In this document: piece after piece, positions 7,967-16,701 of the stretch
How positions within the stretch are numbered: position 1 is the first letter of the stretch
Layout: every line of letters starts with the position of its first letter
DNA from: Mycolicibacterium porcinum
GTDB taxonomy: Bacteria > Actinomycetota > Actinomycetes > Mycobacteriales > Mycobacteriaceae
Assembly: GCA_002086835.1 (NCBI GenBank)
Contig: MVIG01000001.1
Span: 434,001 to 498,000 of the forward strand
Direction of reading: 5' to 3'
Length of the DNA stretch: 64,000 nucleotides
Program-made: the position numbers and the translations under genes
Notes under the pieces: generated by a model
The model's input: only the letters and a program-made list of their open reading frames with translations
Databases searched by the model: none
Told to the model about the DNA's origin: nothing

Positions 7967-10633
7967 TCAGCCGGCCTTGAGGCGGATCCGCCAGCGCACG
8001 AACCCGGTGTAGACGATGCAGAGCAGCAGCAGGATGCCGATGTTGATCAGCCACACGGTCGGGGTGTGCTTCCAGTGCGTATCGGCGGGCAGCAGCGGCG
8101 GCGGCACCAGGCGGGTCAGGTCGATGGTCGACGCCGAGGCCGCGAAGCCCCAGCGCGCCGGGGTGATCCACGACAGCTGATCGAGCACCACGCGATCGGT
8201 CACCGGGATCATGCCGCCGGAGAACACCAGCTGGCTCATCACTGTGACCACCAGCAGGGGCATGATCTGTTCGGCCGAGCGGGCCAGTGCCGACAACGCC
8301 AGGCCCACCATCGCCGAGGCCACACACGTCATCGAGATGTCGATGAACAACTCCAGGTTGCGGCCGCTGATGAAGGCGCCGCTGTCGACAGAGCCGGGGC
8401 CCCAACCCTTTCCGAGGATCGTGATCACCGTGACGATGGCGGATTGGAGCACCGCGAACACCGCGAAGACCGCGATCTTGGCCAGCAGGTAGGCCGTCGT
8501 CGACAGGCCGACCGCCTGCTCGCGACGGAAGATCGCCTGCTCGCCGATCAGCGCGCGGATGGTCAGCGCGGTGCCCATGAAGATCGCACCGACGTTGAGC
8601 ATCACCAGGATCTGGCCCGCTTCGTTGGGTGCCTCACCACCTTGGACAGCCGGCACCGGCAGACCGAACCCGACATCGCCGGGCACGGACAGCGACAGCA
8701 CACCCATGATGAACGGCAGCATCAGCAGGAACGCGGTGTAGCCCCGGTCGGACACGATCAGCCGGACTTGCCTGCGGGCGATCGTGGACAGCTGCCGGAA
8801 CAGGCTGGTCTTGGCCGGTTCACCCAGATCGTTGGGCTGTGCCGACGACGCGGTGGCCGCCGGTGCGGGGCCGGTGCGGGCCAGATACTTGCGGTTGGCC
8901 TCGGCCGGATCGCCGGCGACCGTGCTGAAGATGTCCGCCCAGTTGGTGGTGCCGAGTTCCGGGCCGATCTGGTCGGGCGGCCCGCAGAAGGCGGTTTTGC
9001 CGCCCGGCGCCAGCAGCAGCACCTGGTCGCACACATCGAGGTAGGTCAGTGAGTGCGTGACCACCAGCACCACGCGGCCGGCGTCGGCCAGCTGGCGCAG
9101 CATCGTCATCACCTGGCGGTCGAGCGCCGGGTCCAGACCCGAGGTGGGCTCGTCGAGGATCAGCAGCGACGGGCCGGTCAGCAGTTCGAGTGCGACCGAG
9201 GCGCGTTTGCGCTGCCCGCCGGACAGCTTGTCGACGCGGGTGTCGAGGTGCTTGGTCATCTCGAGTTCCTCGAGCACCTGCATGACGACCTGCTCGCGGT
9301 CTTCCTTGGTGGTGTCCGGTGGCAGCCGCAGCTCGGCGGCGTACATCAGGGCCTGACGAACGGTGAGCTGACCGTGCACCACGTCGTCCTGCGGGACCAT
9401 TCCGATCCGGGAGCGCAGCGAGGCGTACTCGGCGTGGACGTCGTGGCCTTCGAAGGTGATGGTGCCGCTCGTCGGATGTGTGTAGCCGGCGACCTGTTTG
9501 GCGAACGTCGACTTGCCCGCACCCGACGGTCCGATCACCGCGGTGAGGGTGCCGGGCCGGGCGTCGACGGAGATGTTGTCGAGCAGTGTCTTGTTGCCCT
9601 CGATGGTCCACGTCAGGCCGCGCACCTCGAGGCCGCCGGTGCGGGTGTCGGCCTCGGTCTCGCTGCGGCGGACCAGGGTGCCGCCGGAGAACACCAGGTC
9701 GACGTTGCCGATGGTGACCACGTCACCGTCGTGCAGGATCGCGTTGTCCACCCGCGCGCCGTTGACGAACGTGCCGTTGATGCTGCGCTCGTCACGGATC
9801 TCGGTGCCGCCGGTCAACGGGATCAACGTGGCGTGATGGCGTGAGGCCAGCACGTCGGGGATGACGATGTCGTTGTCGGTGGCGCGGCCGATCTTCACCG
9901 CACCTGCCGGCGCCGGGGTGGTGCGCCCGGGCCGCAGGATCTTGAGCATGCTGGTCGCGATGTTGCCGCCGGCCTCGCTGCTACCGCGGTCGGGGGTGGC
10001 CGCCGGCGCCATCGAAGTCGCTGCCTGCGACGGGTTCGGGGCGCTGCGGACCGGCTGAGCCTGATAGGCCTGAGGTGCGCTGGTGTAGCCGCTCTGGGGG
10101 CCGCTGGGATATCCGGTCTGTGGTCCGCTCGGGTAGCCGCCGCTCTGCGGTCCGTTCGGATACCCCGTTGGTGGTGTCGGGTAACGCGGCTGCGGCCCGG
10201 ACGAGTATCCGGGGCGCTGGGCCGCGGGTGGCTGACCGTACTGCGGACGCCCGGGGGCCGCCTGAGTGGGCCACGCCCCGCTGGGCCGGTTCCCGATGGG
10301 CACCGCCGCGGTCGGAGTCCGGCCGACCGAGCCCTGGTGCCGTCCGACCTCGAAGGTCACCTGGGGTCCGTCCGGGTTGCCGATGTTGACGACCTGGCCG
10401 TCGTGGATGTCGATCGAGGGCACCCGGCGGCCGTTGGCGTACATGCCGTTGAGGCTGCCGTTGTCGATCGCGACCCATCGACCTTGGTCGAAGCGCAGCA
10501 CCAGGTGCGCACGCGAGATCAGCGGGTGGGCAATGCGTACGTCGGCTCGGAGGTCTCGGCCGATGACGACATCGTTGCCCGGGGCAAAGGTACGAGTCGA
10601 TCCGTCGTAACGAACGGTCAGCGCAGGGCTCAT
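7967..10633 (-). CDS. FHA-domain ABC transporter, ATPase-permease fusion (Rv1747 type)
   Basis: An 888-residue fusion. FHA1 is at ~5-96 (GRDLRADVRIAHPLISRAH, NGSLNGMYANGRRV), then comes a Pro/Gly/Tyr linker with YPSGPQ-type repeats (~140-195). FHA2 is at ~246-320 (SRHHATL, SINGTFVNG). An ABCG-type ATPase domain follows, with Walker A GPSGAGKS at ~368-375, signature LSGGQRKR at ~470 and Walker B LLILDEPTSGLD, and then a six-helix ABC2 permease domain. M. tuberculosis Rv1747 is phosphorylated by PknF in the linker and is linked to cell-wall lipid (PIM) export; the same control is likely here. The start is ATG at 10633; the upstream TTG at 10642 is less attractive. It is convergent with mfpA and divergent from the next gene. 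Confidence 0.88.
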   Translation of the reverse strand: MSPALTVRYDGSTRTFAPGNDVVIGRDLRADVRIAHPLISRAHLVLRFDQGRWVAIDNGSLNGMYANGRRVPSIDIHDGQVVNIGNPDGPQVTFEVGRHQGSVGRTPTAAVPIGNRPSGAWPTQAAPGRPQYGQPPAAQRPGYSSGPQPRYPTPPTGYPNGPQSGGYPSGPQTGYPSGPQSGYTSAPQAYQAQPVRSAPNPSQAATSMAPAATPDRGSSEAGGNIATSMLKILRPGRTTPAPAGAVKIGRATDNDIVIPDVLASRHHATLIPLTGGTEIRDERSINGTFVNGARVDNAILHDGDVVTIGNVDLVFSGGTLVRRSETEADTRTGGLEVRGLTWTIEGNKTLLDNISVDARPGTLTAVIGPSGAGKSTFAKQVAGYTHPTSGTITFEGHDVHAEYASLRSRIGMVPQDDVVHGQLTVRQALMYAAELRLPPDTTKEDREQVVMQVLEELEMTKHLDTRVDKLSGGQRKRASVALELLTGPSLLILDEPTSGLDPALDRQVMTMLRQLADAGRVVLVVTHSLTYLDVCDQVLLLAPGGKTAFCGPPDQIGPELGTTNWADIFSTVAGDPAEANRKYLARTGPAPAATASSAQPNDLGEPAKTSLFRQLSTIARRQVRLIVSDRGYTAFLLMLPFIMGVLSLSVPGDVGFGLPVPAVQGGEAPNEAGQILVMLNVGAIFMGTALTIRALIGEQAIFRREQAVGLSTTAYLLAKIAVFAVFAVLQSAIVTVITILGKGWGPGSVDSGAFISGRNLELFIDISMTCVASAMVGLALSALARSAEQIMPLLVVTVMSQLVFSGGMIPVTDRVVLDQLSWITPARWGFAASASTIDLTRLVPPPLLPADTHWKHTPTVWLINIGILLLLCIVYTGFVRWRIRLKAG

Positions 10634-10700
10634 CGCGCTCAACTCTATCTGTACTTTTCGCCGGGGCTGGGCCGTTGCGGCGGTGTCGCGGCGTGTGACG

Positions 10701-12452
10701 ATGGCTCACATGGTTTCTGAAGGGCGGCAGAAGACGGTCGGCCGGGTGCTCGGCGTGCTGCGAACGCTCGGCACGGTGCTGGCCGGCGCGGCAGTGGTGT
10801 TGTTGGTGTGGGCCGCGGCGCTGGCCGGCTGGGCCCGGCTGGTCGCGCCGCGCAGCGCCGCCGAAAGCTCCTGGTACGTGGTCGGCCTGCACCGGTGGGG
10901 TGAGGCCTTGCCGAACCGCATGGCGTTGGTGGTGGCGGTCGTCGCCGTGGTGCTGATCACGGCGATGGCTTACAGCGTCTGGCGGGGTCACACGGGCCGG
11001 GACCTGGCGGCCACCCCGGCCGGGACGGCGGGCGTGGCGGCGCTGCTGGTGATCGCGTACATCACCCAGGGAGTTCCGGCGTTCTACCGGACGGCGATGG
11101 ACAACTCGGCGGTCACCGCGGCATTGCCCGCCGGACTGGCGGCGTGGTGGTTGTGTCTGGCCGGGGCCGCTGCCACCTTCCTGGCGGCCCGTGCCTTCCC
11201 GAGCCTGGAACGCGCCTCGGTCAAGTTGCTGGCTGTCGGTGCGGCGATCGCCGTCGTGGTTGCCGCGGTGGTGACCGTGGGCGCGTTGCGGGCCGGTGAC
11301 GACGCGCGCTTCCTCGACGCGACGACGGCGGCAGCTACCGATGTGCCCGCCATGCCCACCGCGTTGGGCAAGCGGACGTTCACGGTGCCGGTGCCCGACG
11401 CGTTCGAGGGGGACAAGCACGACCCCAATCGTCAGATCGTCGCTGCCGGAGCCGGTTTCGCGGTGTACGGCGATCACCGGATCACCGCGTACGGCGCCGA
11501 CGGTAAGGAGCGGTGGCACTTTGCCCGTACCGGCCCCGGCGGGGTGATGGTGAACGGCATGCGGGTGTTCGACCACGGGGCCACCGTGGTGGCCTTCGTC
11601 GACAAAGGCCTGGTCGGGCTCGACGCCACCACCGGGGAGCAGCTGTGGTCGAACGCCGACGATCAGATGATGTACGCGCTGGCCGAAGTCCCCGGCTACA
11701 ACCTGGACGCGCCGTTCGTGGTGTACCGCGATGACCGGGTCTGGGTGCGGTTCGACACCCGAACCGGCGAGTCGATGTGGACGGTGCCCGCACCTCATGC
11801 GGATTGCGCCTTCCCGCCGCGTGCCGTGGACACCCCCGCGTGGCTGGTGTCGGTCGTGCAGTGTCCTGCCGGACCGGGCAATGCGATCCGGGTGGTGGCA
11901 CTCAACCCCGACAATGGTGAAACGGTCTGGGATCACGAGGTGTTCAAGGGTCAGGCTGATGCGGGCGCGGTGGCCACCCCGGCGAATGCGGTGGGCATCT
12001 TTGTCCAGGTCGGCGGAGTCGGTGCACCGGCGGGGATTTCCTACGTCAACGTGGTCGACAAGACGGTGACCCCGCTTCCGGATCGGGGCACGGGCGAACC
12101 TTCACTCGGCCCGAGTGACAACTTCCTGTTCTCTGGCCGCGACGGTGGTCGTCAGCTATTGCTGTTCGGCCCCGACGGCAAACAGAGATGTGCTGGCGCC
12201 CAGGGCATCCGCGGCACCCAGACCCGTGCGCTGGGCCAGGGCAGAGGCCTGGCCTACCTGTCGTTCGCGGACAGTTTCGCCGTCGCGGACAACGGAGATC
12301 AGGGGTCGCTGCGCACCTTCGACGCGAAGACGTGCACCCAGACTGCGGCGGTGCCCGCCGAAGCGGTGGAGGGTTTCGTCCCGGTGCCAGGTGCGGTGCT
12401 GGTGCTGCGCCGTGATGCGCAGACGCTCCAGATCGACGGGTACACCAGCTAA
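10701..12452 (+). CDS. Five-TM membrane protein with C-terminal PQQ-like beta-propeller
   Basis: About 583 residues. The N-terminal ~200 residues carry five hydrophobic helices (for example TVLAGAAVVLLVWAAALAGW and LLAVGAAIAVVVAAVVTVGA). An odd number of helices would place the C-terminal ~370 residues outside the membrane. That part has beta-propeller repeats of PQQ/quinoprotein type: ITAYGADGKERWHF, GLVGLDATTGEQLWS, VRFDTRTGESMWTV, VALNPDNGETVWDHE. No enzymatic motif was found; such propellers often act as assembly or binding scaffolds. The start is uncertain: GTG 10683, GTG 10695, ATG 10701 and ATG 10710 are in frame and none has a clear ribosome site. Its stop overlaps that of the convergent gene. 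Confidence 0.75.
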   Translation: MAHMVSEGRQKTVGRVLGVLRTLGTVLAGAAVVLLVWAAALAGWARLVAPRSAAESSWYVVGLHRWGEALPNRMALVVAVVAVVLITAMAYSVWRGHTGRDLAATPAGTAGVAALLVIAYITQGVPAFYRTAMDNSAVTAALPAGLAAWWLCLAGAAATFLAARAFPSLERASVKLLAVGAAIAVVVAAVVTVGALRAGDDARFLDATTAAATDVPAMPTALGKRTFTVPVPDAFEGDKHDPNRQIVAAGAGFAVYGDHRITAYGADGKERWHFARTGPGGVMVNGMRVFDHGATVVAFVDKGLVGLDATTGEQLWSNADDQMMYALAEVPGYNLDAPFVVYRDDRVWVRFDTRTGESMWTVPAPHADCAFPPRAVDTPAWLVSVVQCPAGPGNAIRVVALNPDNGETVWDHEVFKGQADAGAVATPANAVGIFVQVGGVGAPAGISYVNVVDKTVTPLPDRGTGEPSLGPSDNFLFSGRDGGRQLLLFGPDGKQRCAGAQGIRGTQTRALGQGRGLAYLSFADSFAVADNGDQGSLRTFDAKTCTQTAAVPAEAVEGFVPVPGAVLVLRRDAQTLQIDGYTS

Positions 12453-13357
12453 GCGGGTGTCTCGGCGAGCCTGGGTACGGCCGCTTCCGGGTAGCGGTCC
12501 TGGGCGTCCCAGACGTCCCAGGTCTGCACAGCCCAGAACACGGCGAACAGCACGATGAGGATGAGTTCGACGGTGATCACGCCGAAGTGCCATCCGAGGA
12601 TCAGCAGCACGACACCGGCGACGACGGTGACGAGCATGAGCGCGGCGATGGTCGCGTAGAACCGGGCCAGGGGCTGGCGGACGGCTGCTCTGGCGTAGCA
12701 CGCGTGGTAGACCGCCACGAGCGTGATCGCCAGGAACATCGCCACCGCGGCGATCACATGGGCATGTTGGGCGAACCAGTCCCACAGCATCAGCGGGGCC
12801 CCCGCGATGGCGATGACCAACAGTGCTGCCGGTAGCCACTTTTCGACCCGCAGCAACGCGGTGGCGACGGCCTTCCACGGGGTGGCGGCCTCCGCACAGG
12901 CGGGAGCGGACGCCACCGGCGCCTGTTGCGGACGGCGCCAGCGGTCCAGCGCGAGGTACATCCCGGTGCCGACGGCGACGGCCACGAACAACGCGGCGAC
13001 GTTGTTGGCGACGCCGCCGAACGGGTCGGTGACCGTGGGAAGCCATGGCTGACAAAGGTCGTCGGGTCCGGTGGGCACCAGCGCGACGATGAAGGCCATG
13101 AACCCGGAGTAGTTCAGCAACGCGTCTTCGCCGACCCGGCTGCCCTTGTAGGCGATCAGGCAGATCCCGATCGCGCACAGGGAGGCCAGGAACACCGCGT
13201 GGGTGCGGGTGTAGAAGAACGCGCTGATCGACCCCTGCGGGCAACTGTGCGCCCACGTCAGTGCGAGCGAGGACAGCAGGAACACCACCAGCGCTACTAG
13301 GCCGACCCGCACGTAGCGGTAGGTCACCATGGTGTCGCTGACGGCGTCGGTGCTCAC
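12449..13357 (-). CDS. Polytopic membrane protein, eight predicted helices
   Basis: A ~302-residue integral membrane protein of unknown function with eight hydrophobic segments (for example VGLVALVVFLLSSLALTW, VIAAVAMFLAITLVAVYHAC, VITVELILIVLFAVFWAVQ). After TM1 a short loop holds SCPQGS, and a second loop holds DDLCQPWLPTVTDPFGG; the two cysteines could form a disulfide outside the membrane. The start chosen is GTG at 13357, which overlaps the stop of the upstream flavin oxidoreductase as GTGA and implies coupling. ATG at 13330 is the alternative. Nothing in the sequence reveals a substrate. Confidence 0.72.
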   Translation of the reverse strand: MSTDAVSDTMVTYRYVRVGLVALVVFLLSSLALTWAHSCPQGSISAFFYTRTHAVFLASLCAIGICLIAYKGSRVGEDALLNYSGFMAFIVALVPTGPDDLCQPWLPTVTDPFGGVANNVAALFVAVAVGTGMYLALDRWRRPQQAPVASAPACAEAATPWKAVATALLRVEKWLPAALLVIAIAGAPLMLWDWFAQHAHVIAAVAMFLAITLVAVYHACYARAAVRQPLARFYATIAALMLVTVVAGVVLLILGWHFGVITVELILIVLFAVFWAVQTWDVWDAQDRYPEAAVPRLAETPA

Positions 13358-14577
13358 TTCACGAGTGTGTCCGGCGCTCCCGTCACCACGCAATGGGTGT
13401 GGCTGTAGATGGTGGGCATACACATGTTGCAGTGCGTGCAAAGCGATTTGACCGAACCCTTGGCTTCCTCGGCCTGGATCCGGTTGAGCAGGTCCGGTTC
13501 TGCGAGCAGCGCGCGGCCCATCGCGACGAACTCGAAGCCCGCCGCCATCGCCCGGTCCATGGTCTCGCGGTTGGTGATACCGCCCAGCAGGATGATCGGC
13601 ATGGTCAGCTCGGCGCGGAACTTCTCGGCGTCGCGCATCAGATACGCCTCGTGGTACGGGTATTCGCGGAAGAACTTGTTGCCGCTCATCCGGATGCCCC
13701 AGCTGATCGGGGGTTTGAAGTTCGCCGCGAACTCCTTGACCGGGGCGCCGCCGCGGAACAGGTACATCGGGTTGACCAGTGAGCTGCCCGCCGTCAGCTC
13801 GATGGCGTCAAGGCCGCCGTCCTCCTCGAGCCACTTCGCCGTCTGCAGCGACTCGTCGATCGGGATGCCGCCGCGTACGCCGTCGCTCATGTTGAGCTTG
13901 GCGATGACGGCGATCTTCCGGTCGCCGTGCTTGTCGACGGCGTCGCGGACCGCGCGGACCACACCGCGGGCGACCTTCGCCCGGTTCTCCAGCGATCCGC
14001 CGAACTCGTCGGTGCGGCGGTTGATCAGCGGGGACAGGAATGAGCTGGCCAGGTAGTTGTGGCCGAGGTGCACCTCGACGGCGTCGAACCCGGAGTCGAT
14101 GGCGAGCCGGGCGGCGTTTGCGTGGGCTTCGGTGACGTCGCGGATGTCGTCGATCGTGGCCTTCCTGGCGAACCGCATCGACAGCGGGTTGAAGAACCGC
14201 ACGGGCGCGAGCGCCGGGGCCTTGTTGGTTCGCGAGTTGGCCACCGGCCCGGCGTGGCCGATCTGGGCACTGATGGCCGCCCCCTCGGCGTGGATGGTCT
14301 CGGTGAGTTTGGTCAGCCCGGGCACAGCCTCGGGCCGCATCCAGATCTGCCAGCCATCGGTCCGGCCGCCCGGTGCCACCGCGCAGTAGGCGACGGTGGT
14401 CATGCCGACACCCCCGGCCGCGGGCAGCCGGTGATAGTTGATCAGGTCCTGCGTGACCAGCGCGTTCGGCGTGGACGCTTCGAAGGTGGCGGCCTTGATG
14501 ATGCGGTTGCGCAGCGTCACGGGGCCGAGCTTGGCCTCACTGAAAACATCAGTGAACACATTGGGCTGGGTGTTCAT
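13354..14577 (-). CDS. Old yellow enzyme family NADH:flavin oxidoreductase (Rv3359-like)
   Basis: A 407-residue TIM-barrel flavoprotein of the OYE/2,4-dienoyl-CoA reductase superfamily. N-terminal PVTLRNRIIKAATFEA binds the FMN. The signature HLGHNYLASSFLSPLINRR followed by DEFGGSLENRAK is the canonical OYE substrate/FMN loop. C-terminal MPIILLGGITNRETMDRAMA and FVAMGRALLAEPDL hold the FMN phosphate. The Cys-containing tail SLCTHCNMCMP resembles the [4Fe-4S] ligand region of the dienoyl-CoA reductase branch, but the protein stops soon after it, so an iron-sulfur cluster is uncertain. The start is ATG at 14577. It is likely co-transcribed with the membrane protein that overlaps its stop. The substrate is unknown. 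Confidence 0.85.
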   Translation of the reverse strand: MNTQPNVFTDVFSEAKLGPVTLRNRIIKAATFEASTPNALVTQDLINYHRLPAAGGVGMTTVAYCAVAPGGRTDGWQIWMRPEAVPGLTKLTETIHAEGAAISAQIGHAGPVANSRTNKAPALAPVRFFNPLSMRFARKATIDDIRDVTEAHANAARLAIDSGFDAVEVHLGHNYLASSFLSPLINRRTDEFGGSLENRAKVARGVVRAVRDAVDKHGDRKIAVIAKLNMSDGVRGGIPIDESLQTAKWLEEDGGLDAIELTAGSSLVNPMYLFRGGAPVKEFAANFKPPISWGIRMSGNKFFREYPYHEAYLMRDAEKFRAELTMPIILLGGITNRETMDRAMAAGFEFVAMGRALLAEPDLLNRIQAEEAKGSVKSLCTHCNMCMPTIYSHTHCVVTGAPDTLVK

Positions 14578-14614
14578 ATGCTGAGCCTGCCACGCGGCTG
14601 ACACAATGGGCACC

Positions 14615-15466
14615 GTGGGTTCCATTGTGTTGGACGGTAAGGCGACGCGCGACGAGATCTTCGTCGACCTCAAGCAGCGTGTGGCGAAGTTGACCGAGGC
14701 CGGCCGGACGCCCGGCCTGGGGACTGTGCTGGTCGGTGACGACCCCGGTTCGCAGGCCTATGTGCGCGGCAAGCATGCCGACTGCGCAAAGGTCGGGATC
14801 AATTCGATCCGCCGCGACCTGCCCGCCGACATCACCCAGGCTCAGCTCGACGAGACCATCGACGAGCTCAACGCCAACCCGGACTGCACGGGCTACATCG
14901 TGCAACTGCCGCTGCCCAAGCACCTCGACGAGAACGCCGCGCTGGAGCGCATCGACCCGGCCAAGGACGCCGACGGTCTGCATCCGACCAACTTGGGCCG
15001 GCTGGTGCTCGGCAAGGATGCGCCTCTGCCTTGTACCCCTCGCGGCATCGTGCACCTGCTGCGCCGGTTCGACGTGCCGATCGCCGGCGCGCACGTCGTG
15101 GTGATCGGCCGCGGCGTGACGGTCGGCCGGCCGATGGGCCTGCTGCTGACCCGGCGTTCGGAGAACGCCACCGTGACGCTGTGCCACACCGGCACGCGGG
15201 ATCTGCCGGCCCTGACCCGTCAGGCAGACATCATCATCGCCGCGGTCGGTGTGCCGCACATGGTCACCGCGGACATGGTCAAGCCGGGTGCGGCCGTCGT
15301 CGATGTCGGCGTGAGCCGGGTGGACGGCAAGCTGACCGGTGACGTCGCGCCTGACGTCTGGGATGTGGCGGGGCATGTGTCGCCCAACCCGGGTGGCGTC
15401 GGTCCGCTGACGCGGGCGTTCCTGCTGACCAATGTCGTCGAGCTCGAAGAGTCGAAACTGGCGTGA
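14615..15466 (+). CDS. folD: Bifunctional methylenetetrahydrofolate dehydrogenase/cyclohydrolase FolD
   Basis: About 283 residues. FolD interconverts 5,10-methylene- and 10-formyl-THF with NADP+, supplying one-carbon units for purines and formyl-Met. Motifs: [22 protein letters not shown] with the catalytic Lys, [12 protein letters not shown], the PCTPRGI segment, the Rossmann motif [18 protein letters not shown] and the C-terminal [17 protein letters not shown]. The GTG at 14615 aligns with the start of the M. tuberculosis protein as I recall it; ATG at 14606 in the same frame is the alternative. The stop overlaps the next gene (GTGA), so folD and the DUF3017 gene are coupled. It diverges from the OYE gene by under 40 bp. 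Confidence 0.95.
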   Translation: MGSIVLDGKATRDEIFVDLKQRVAKLTEAGRTPGLGTVLVGDDPGSQAYVRGKHADCAKVGINSIRRDLPADITQAQLDETIDELNANPDCTGYIVQLPLPKHLDENAALERIDPAKDADGLHPTNLGRLVLGKDAPLPCTPRGIVHLLRRFDVPIAGAHVVVIGRGVTVGRPMGLLLTRRSENATVTLCHTGTRDLPALTRQADIIIAAVGVPHMVTADMVKPGAAVVDVGVSRVDGKLTGDVAPDVWDVAGHVSPNPGGVGPLTRAFLLTNVVELEESKLA

Positions 15467-15756
15467 CGGCAAAGGAGTTCGTCCAGAAGGTGGTCGCGGG
15501 GCAGTGGCCGATCCTCGTGGTCGGGCTGATCTTCATCGCGGCCTTCGCCTTGGTGGTGGCGGGCTACTGGCGCCGCGGCGCGTTGGTGATCGGGATCGGT
15601 GTCGGTGCGGCGGCTGCGCTGCGGCTGGCGCTGACCGACGACCGGGCCGGTCTGCTGGTGGTGCGAAGCCGGACGATCGACTTCGCCACCACCGCGACCG
15701 TGAGTGCCGTGGTGCTCTACATCGCCTGGACCATCGACCCGCTGGGCACCAGTTAG
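15463..15756 (+). CDS. DUF3017 small membrane protein (Rv3355c-like)
   Basis: A 97-residue protein with three hydrophobic helices ([38 protein letters not shown] and [17 protein letters not shown]) and a short charged N-terminus. It matches the actinobacterial DUF3017 family, which is typically coded directly after folD. The GTG start overlaps the folD stop by four bases. No function is known. Its stop overlaps that of the convergent erm gene by four bases. Confidence 0.88.
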   Translation: MTAKEFVQKVVAGQWPILVVGLIFIAAFALVVAGYWRRGALVIGIGVGAAAALRLALTDDRAGLLVVRSRTIDFATTATVSAVVLYIAWTIDPLGTS

Positions 15757-16493
15757 CGGACCGCATCGAACAGGGCGGCCCACTGTTGTGCGGACAGGTC
15801 ACGCGGCAGCGCCGAGGGATGAATTCCGTTGGCCTGCAACCACCGACGATCCACGTGATGGCGCAGGATCTGCGCCATGCCGTGGCCCCGCCCGGTGAAC
15901 ACCTCGTGTGCGAGGGCCTGATACCTGCGTCGGTCGGCCGTGGGGACCAGGGGTTCACCACGGCGTGTGATGGTCAACAGCCCGGCGTCCACACCGGGTC
16001 TGGGCCGGAAGGCATCTGCGGAAACCTTTCGTGCCAGACCGAATTCGAACCATGGCCACCACTGCGCGGTCATCATGGTGGCGCCGCCGATGGCGGCTCG
16101 TCGGCGGGCCACCTCCCATTGCATCAGCAGGACGGCGTCGGTCCACCCCGGGCCGTGTAGCAGTCGCCGCAGCATCGCGGTGGTCAGGTGAAAGGGCAGA
16201 TTGCCCACCACCACATGCGGCGCAGTGGGGAGGCGGTACTTCAGAAAATCCGCACTGACCACTTCGGCTGAAGTTCGGTCCGCCAATCGTCGCGCCCGCC
16301 GCCGGTCGATCTCGATGGCGGTCAGCTGCCGGTTCAACCGTTGCAGTGGCAGGGTGAGCGCACCGTCGCCGGCGCCGATTTCGATGATGGGACCTGTTGT
16401 GCGCGAAACGATTGTGACGATGTCGGCGATCACTCGTCGGTCGCACAGGAAGTTCTGGCCGTACTCGTGACGGCCGTGATGAGTTGAAGGCAC
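15753..16493 (-). CDS. erm: 23S rRNA (adenine-N6)-dimethyltransferase Erm, mycobacterial type
   Basis: A 246-residue SAM-dependent methylase that modifies A2058 of 23S rRNA and confers macrolide-lincosamide resistance. Motifs: the N-terminal GQNFLCDRRVIADIV loop, motif I EIGAGDG (~38-44), acidic EIDRRRARRL, ADFL (~81-84) and the catalytic GNLPFHLTTAML (~97-108). The length fits the intrinsic erm genes of rapidly growing mycobacteria such as erm(39), rather than the longer erm(38) or the shorter erm(41) (recalled). The start is GTG at 16493 with GGAG at 16499-16502. The region upstream holds an 11-codon leader and competing hairpins, suggesting inducible expression; see those entries. It is convergent with the DUF3017 gene. 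Confidence 0.92.
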   Translation of the reverse strand: MPSTHHGRHEYGQNFLCDRRVIADIVTIVSRTTGPIIEIGAGDGALTLPLQRLNRQLTAIEIDRRRARRLADRTSAEVVSADFLKYRLPTAPHVVVGNLPFHLTTAMLRRLLHGPGWTDAVLLMQWEVARRRAAIGGATMMTAQWWPWFEFGLARKVSADAFRPRPGVDAGLLTITRRGEPLVPTADRRRYQALAHEVFTGRGHGMAQILRHHVDRRWLQANGIHPSALPRDLSAQQWAALFDAVR

Positions 16494-16498
16494 GGAGA

Positions 16499-16559
16499 CT
16501 CCGCAGTCGCAGGGACAAAGCTGCTGCGGCGGATGTTCCGAGAAGGTGAAGATCCGCCG
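16499..16559 (-). promoter_or_regulatory. Candidate erm attenuator: two mutually exclusive hairpins
   Basis: Between the leader ORF and erm, one 8-bp stem pairs 16552-16559 with 16527-16534 (CGGCGGAT/ATCCGCCG on the mRNA). A second 6-bp stem pairs 16524-16529 with 16501-16506 (CCGCAG/CTGCGG). They share bases 16527-16529, so only one can form. The second stem covers the GG of the erm ribosome site GGAG at 16499-16502. This arrangement is what translational attenuation of erm genes requires; it is inferred from sequence only. Confidence 0.5.
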
Positions 16560-16560
16560 G

Positions 16561-16596
16561 CTATGTGGTGCGCAAGCGGAGGTAGGTCACTGACAT
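16561..16596 (-). CDS. ermL: erm leader peptide with RLR motif
   Basis: An 11-codon ORF (MSVTYLRLRTT) upstream of erm on the same strand. It contains Arg-Leu-Arg, the known macrolide-dependent ribosome arrest motif of one class of erm leader peptides. The ATG at 16596 lies seven bases after a -10-like TACCGT, so it is probably the first codon of a leaderless mRNA, common in mycobacteria. It is followed at once by the hairpin pair that could mask or free the erm ribosome site. Drug-induced stalling here is inference. Confidence 0.6.
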   Translation of the reverse strand: MSVTYLRLRTT

Positions 16597-16603
16597 GGCT
16601 GTC

Positions 16604-16650
16604 ACGGTAGCCAGGGGTGCGGTCCAGCCTCAACTGATTTTCTCAGGAAA
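16604..16650 (-). promoter_or_regulatory. Candidate erm promoter, possibly WhiB7-dependent
   Basis: On the minus strand TTGAGG (16628-16633) and TACCGT (16604-16609) are spaced by 18 bases and place the start site at the leader ORF ATG. Directly upstream of the -35 is an AT-rich patch (16634-16650). An AT-rich stretch abutting the -35 is the hallmark of WhiB7-controlled promoters, and mycobacterial erm genes belong to that regulon. The match is by eye. Confidence 0.45.
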
Positions 16651-16662
16651 TGCCCAGGAGGC

Positions 16663-16685
16663 AATATTGCCCAATGGGCAATATT
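16663..16685. promoter_or_regulatory. Perfect palindrome, candidate operator of the adjacent TetR
   Basis: Eleven-base arms (AATATTGCCCA and its complement) around a single central base; the inner GCAATATT motif also occurs twice as a direct repeat. It sits 17 bp before the tetR start at 16702 and about 30 bp upstream of the erm -35, so the repressor could control itself and possibly erm. Confidence 0.65.
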
Positions 16686-16701
16686 TGGCTACCGTGAAGA
16701 C

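Noticed and set aside
14606-14614. Start of folD at the ATG at 14606
   Set aside because: Not excluded, but the GTG at 14615 aligns better with the known mycobacterial N-terminus, and neither has a strong ribosome site.
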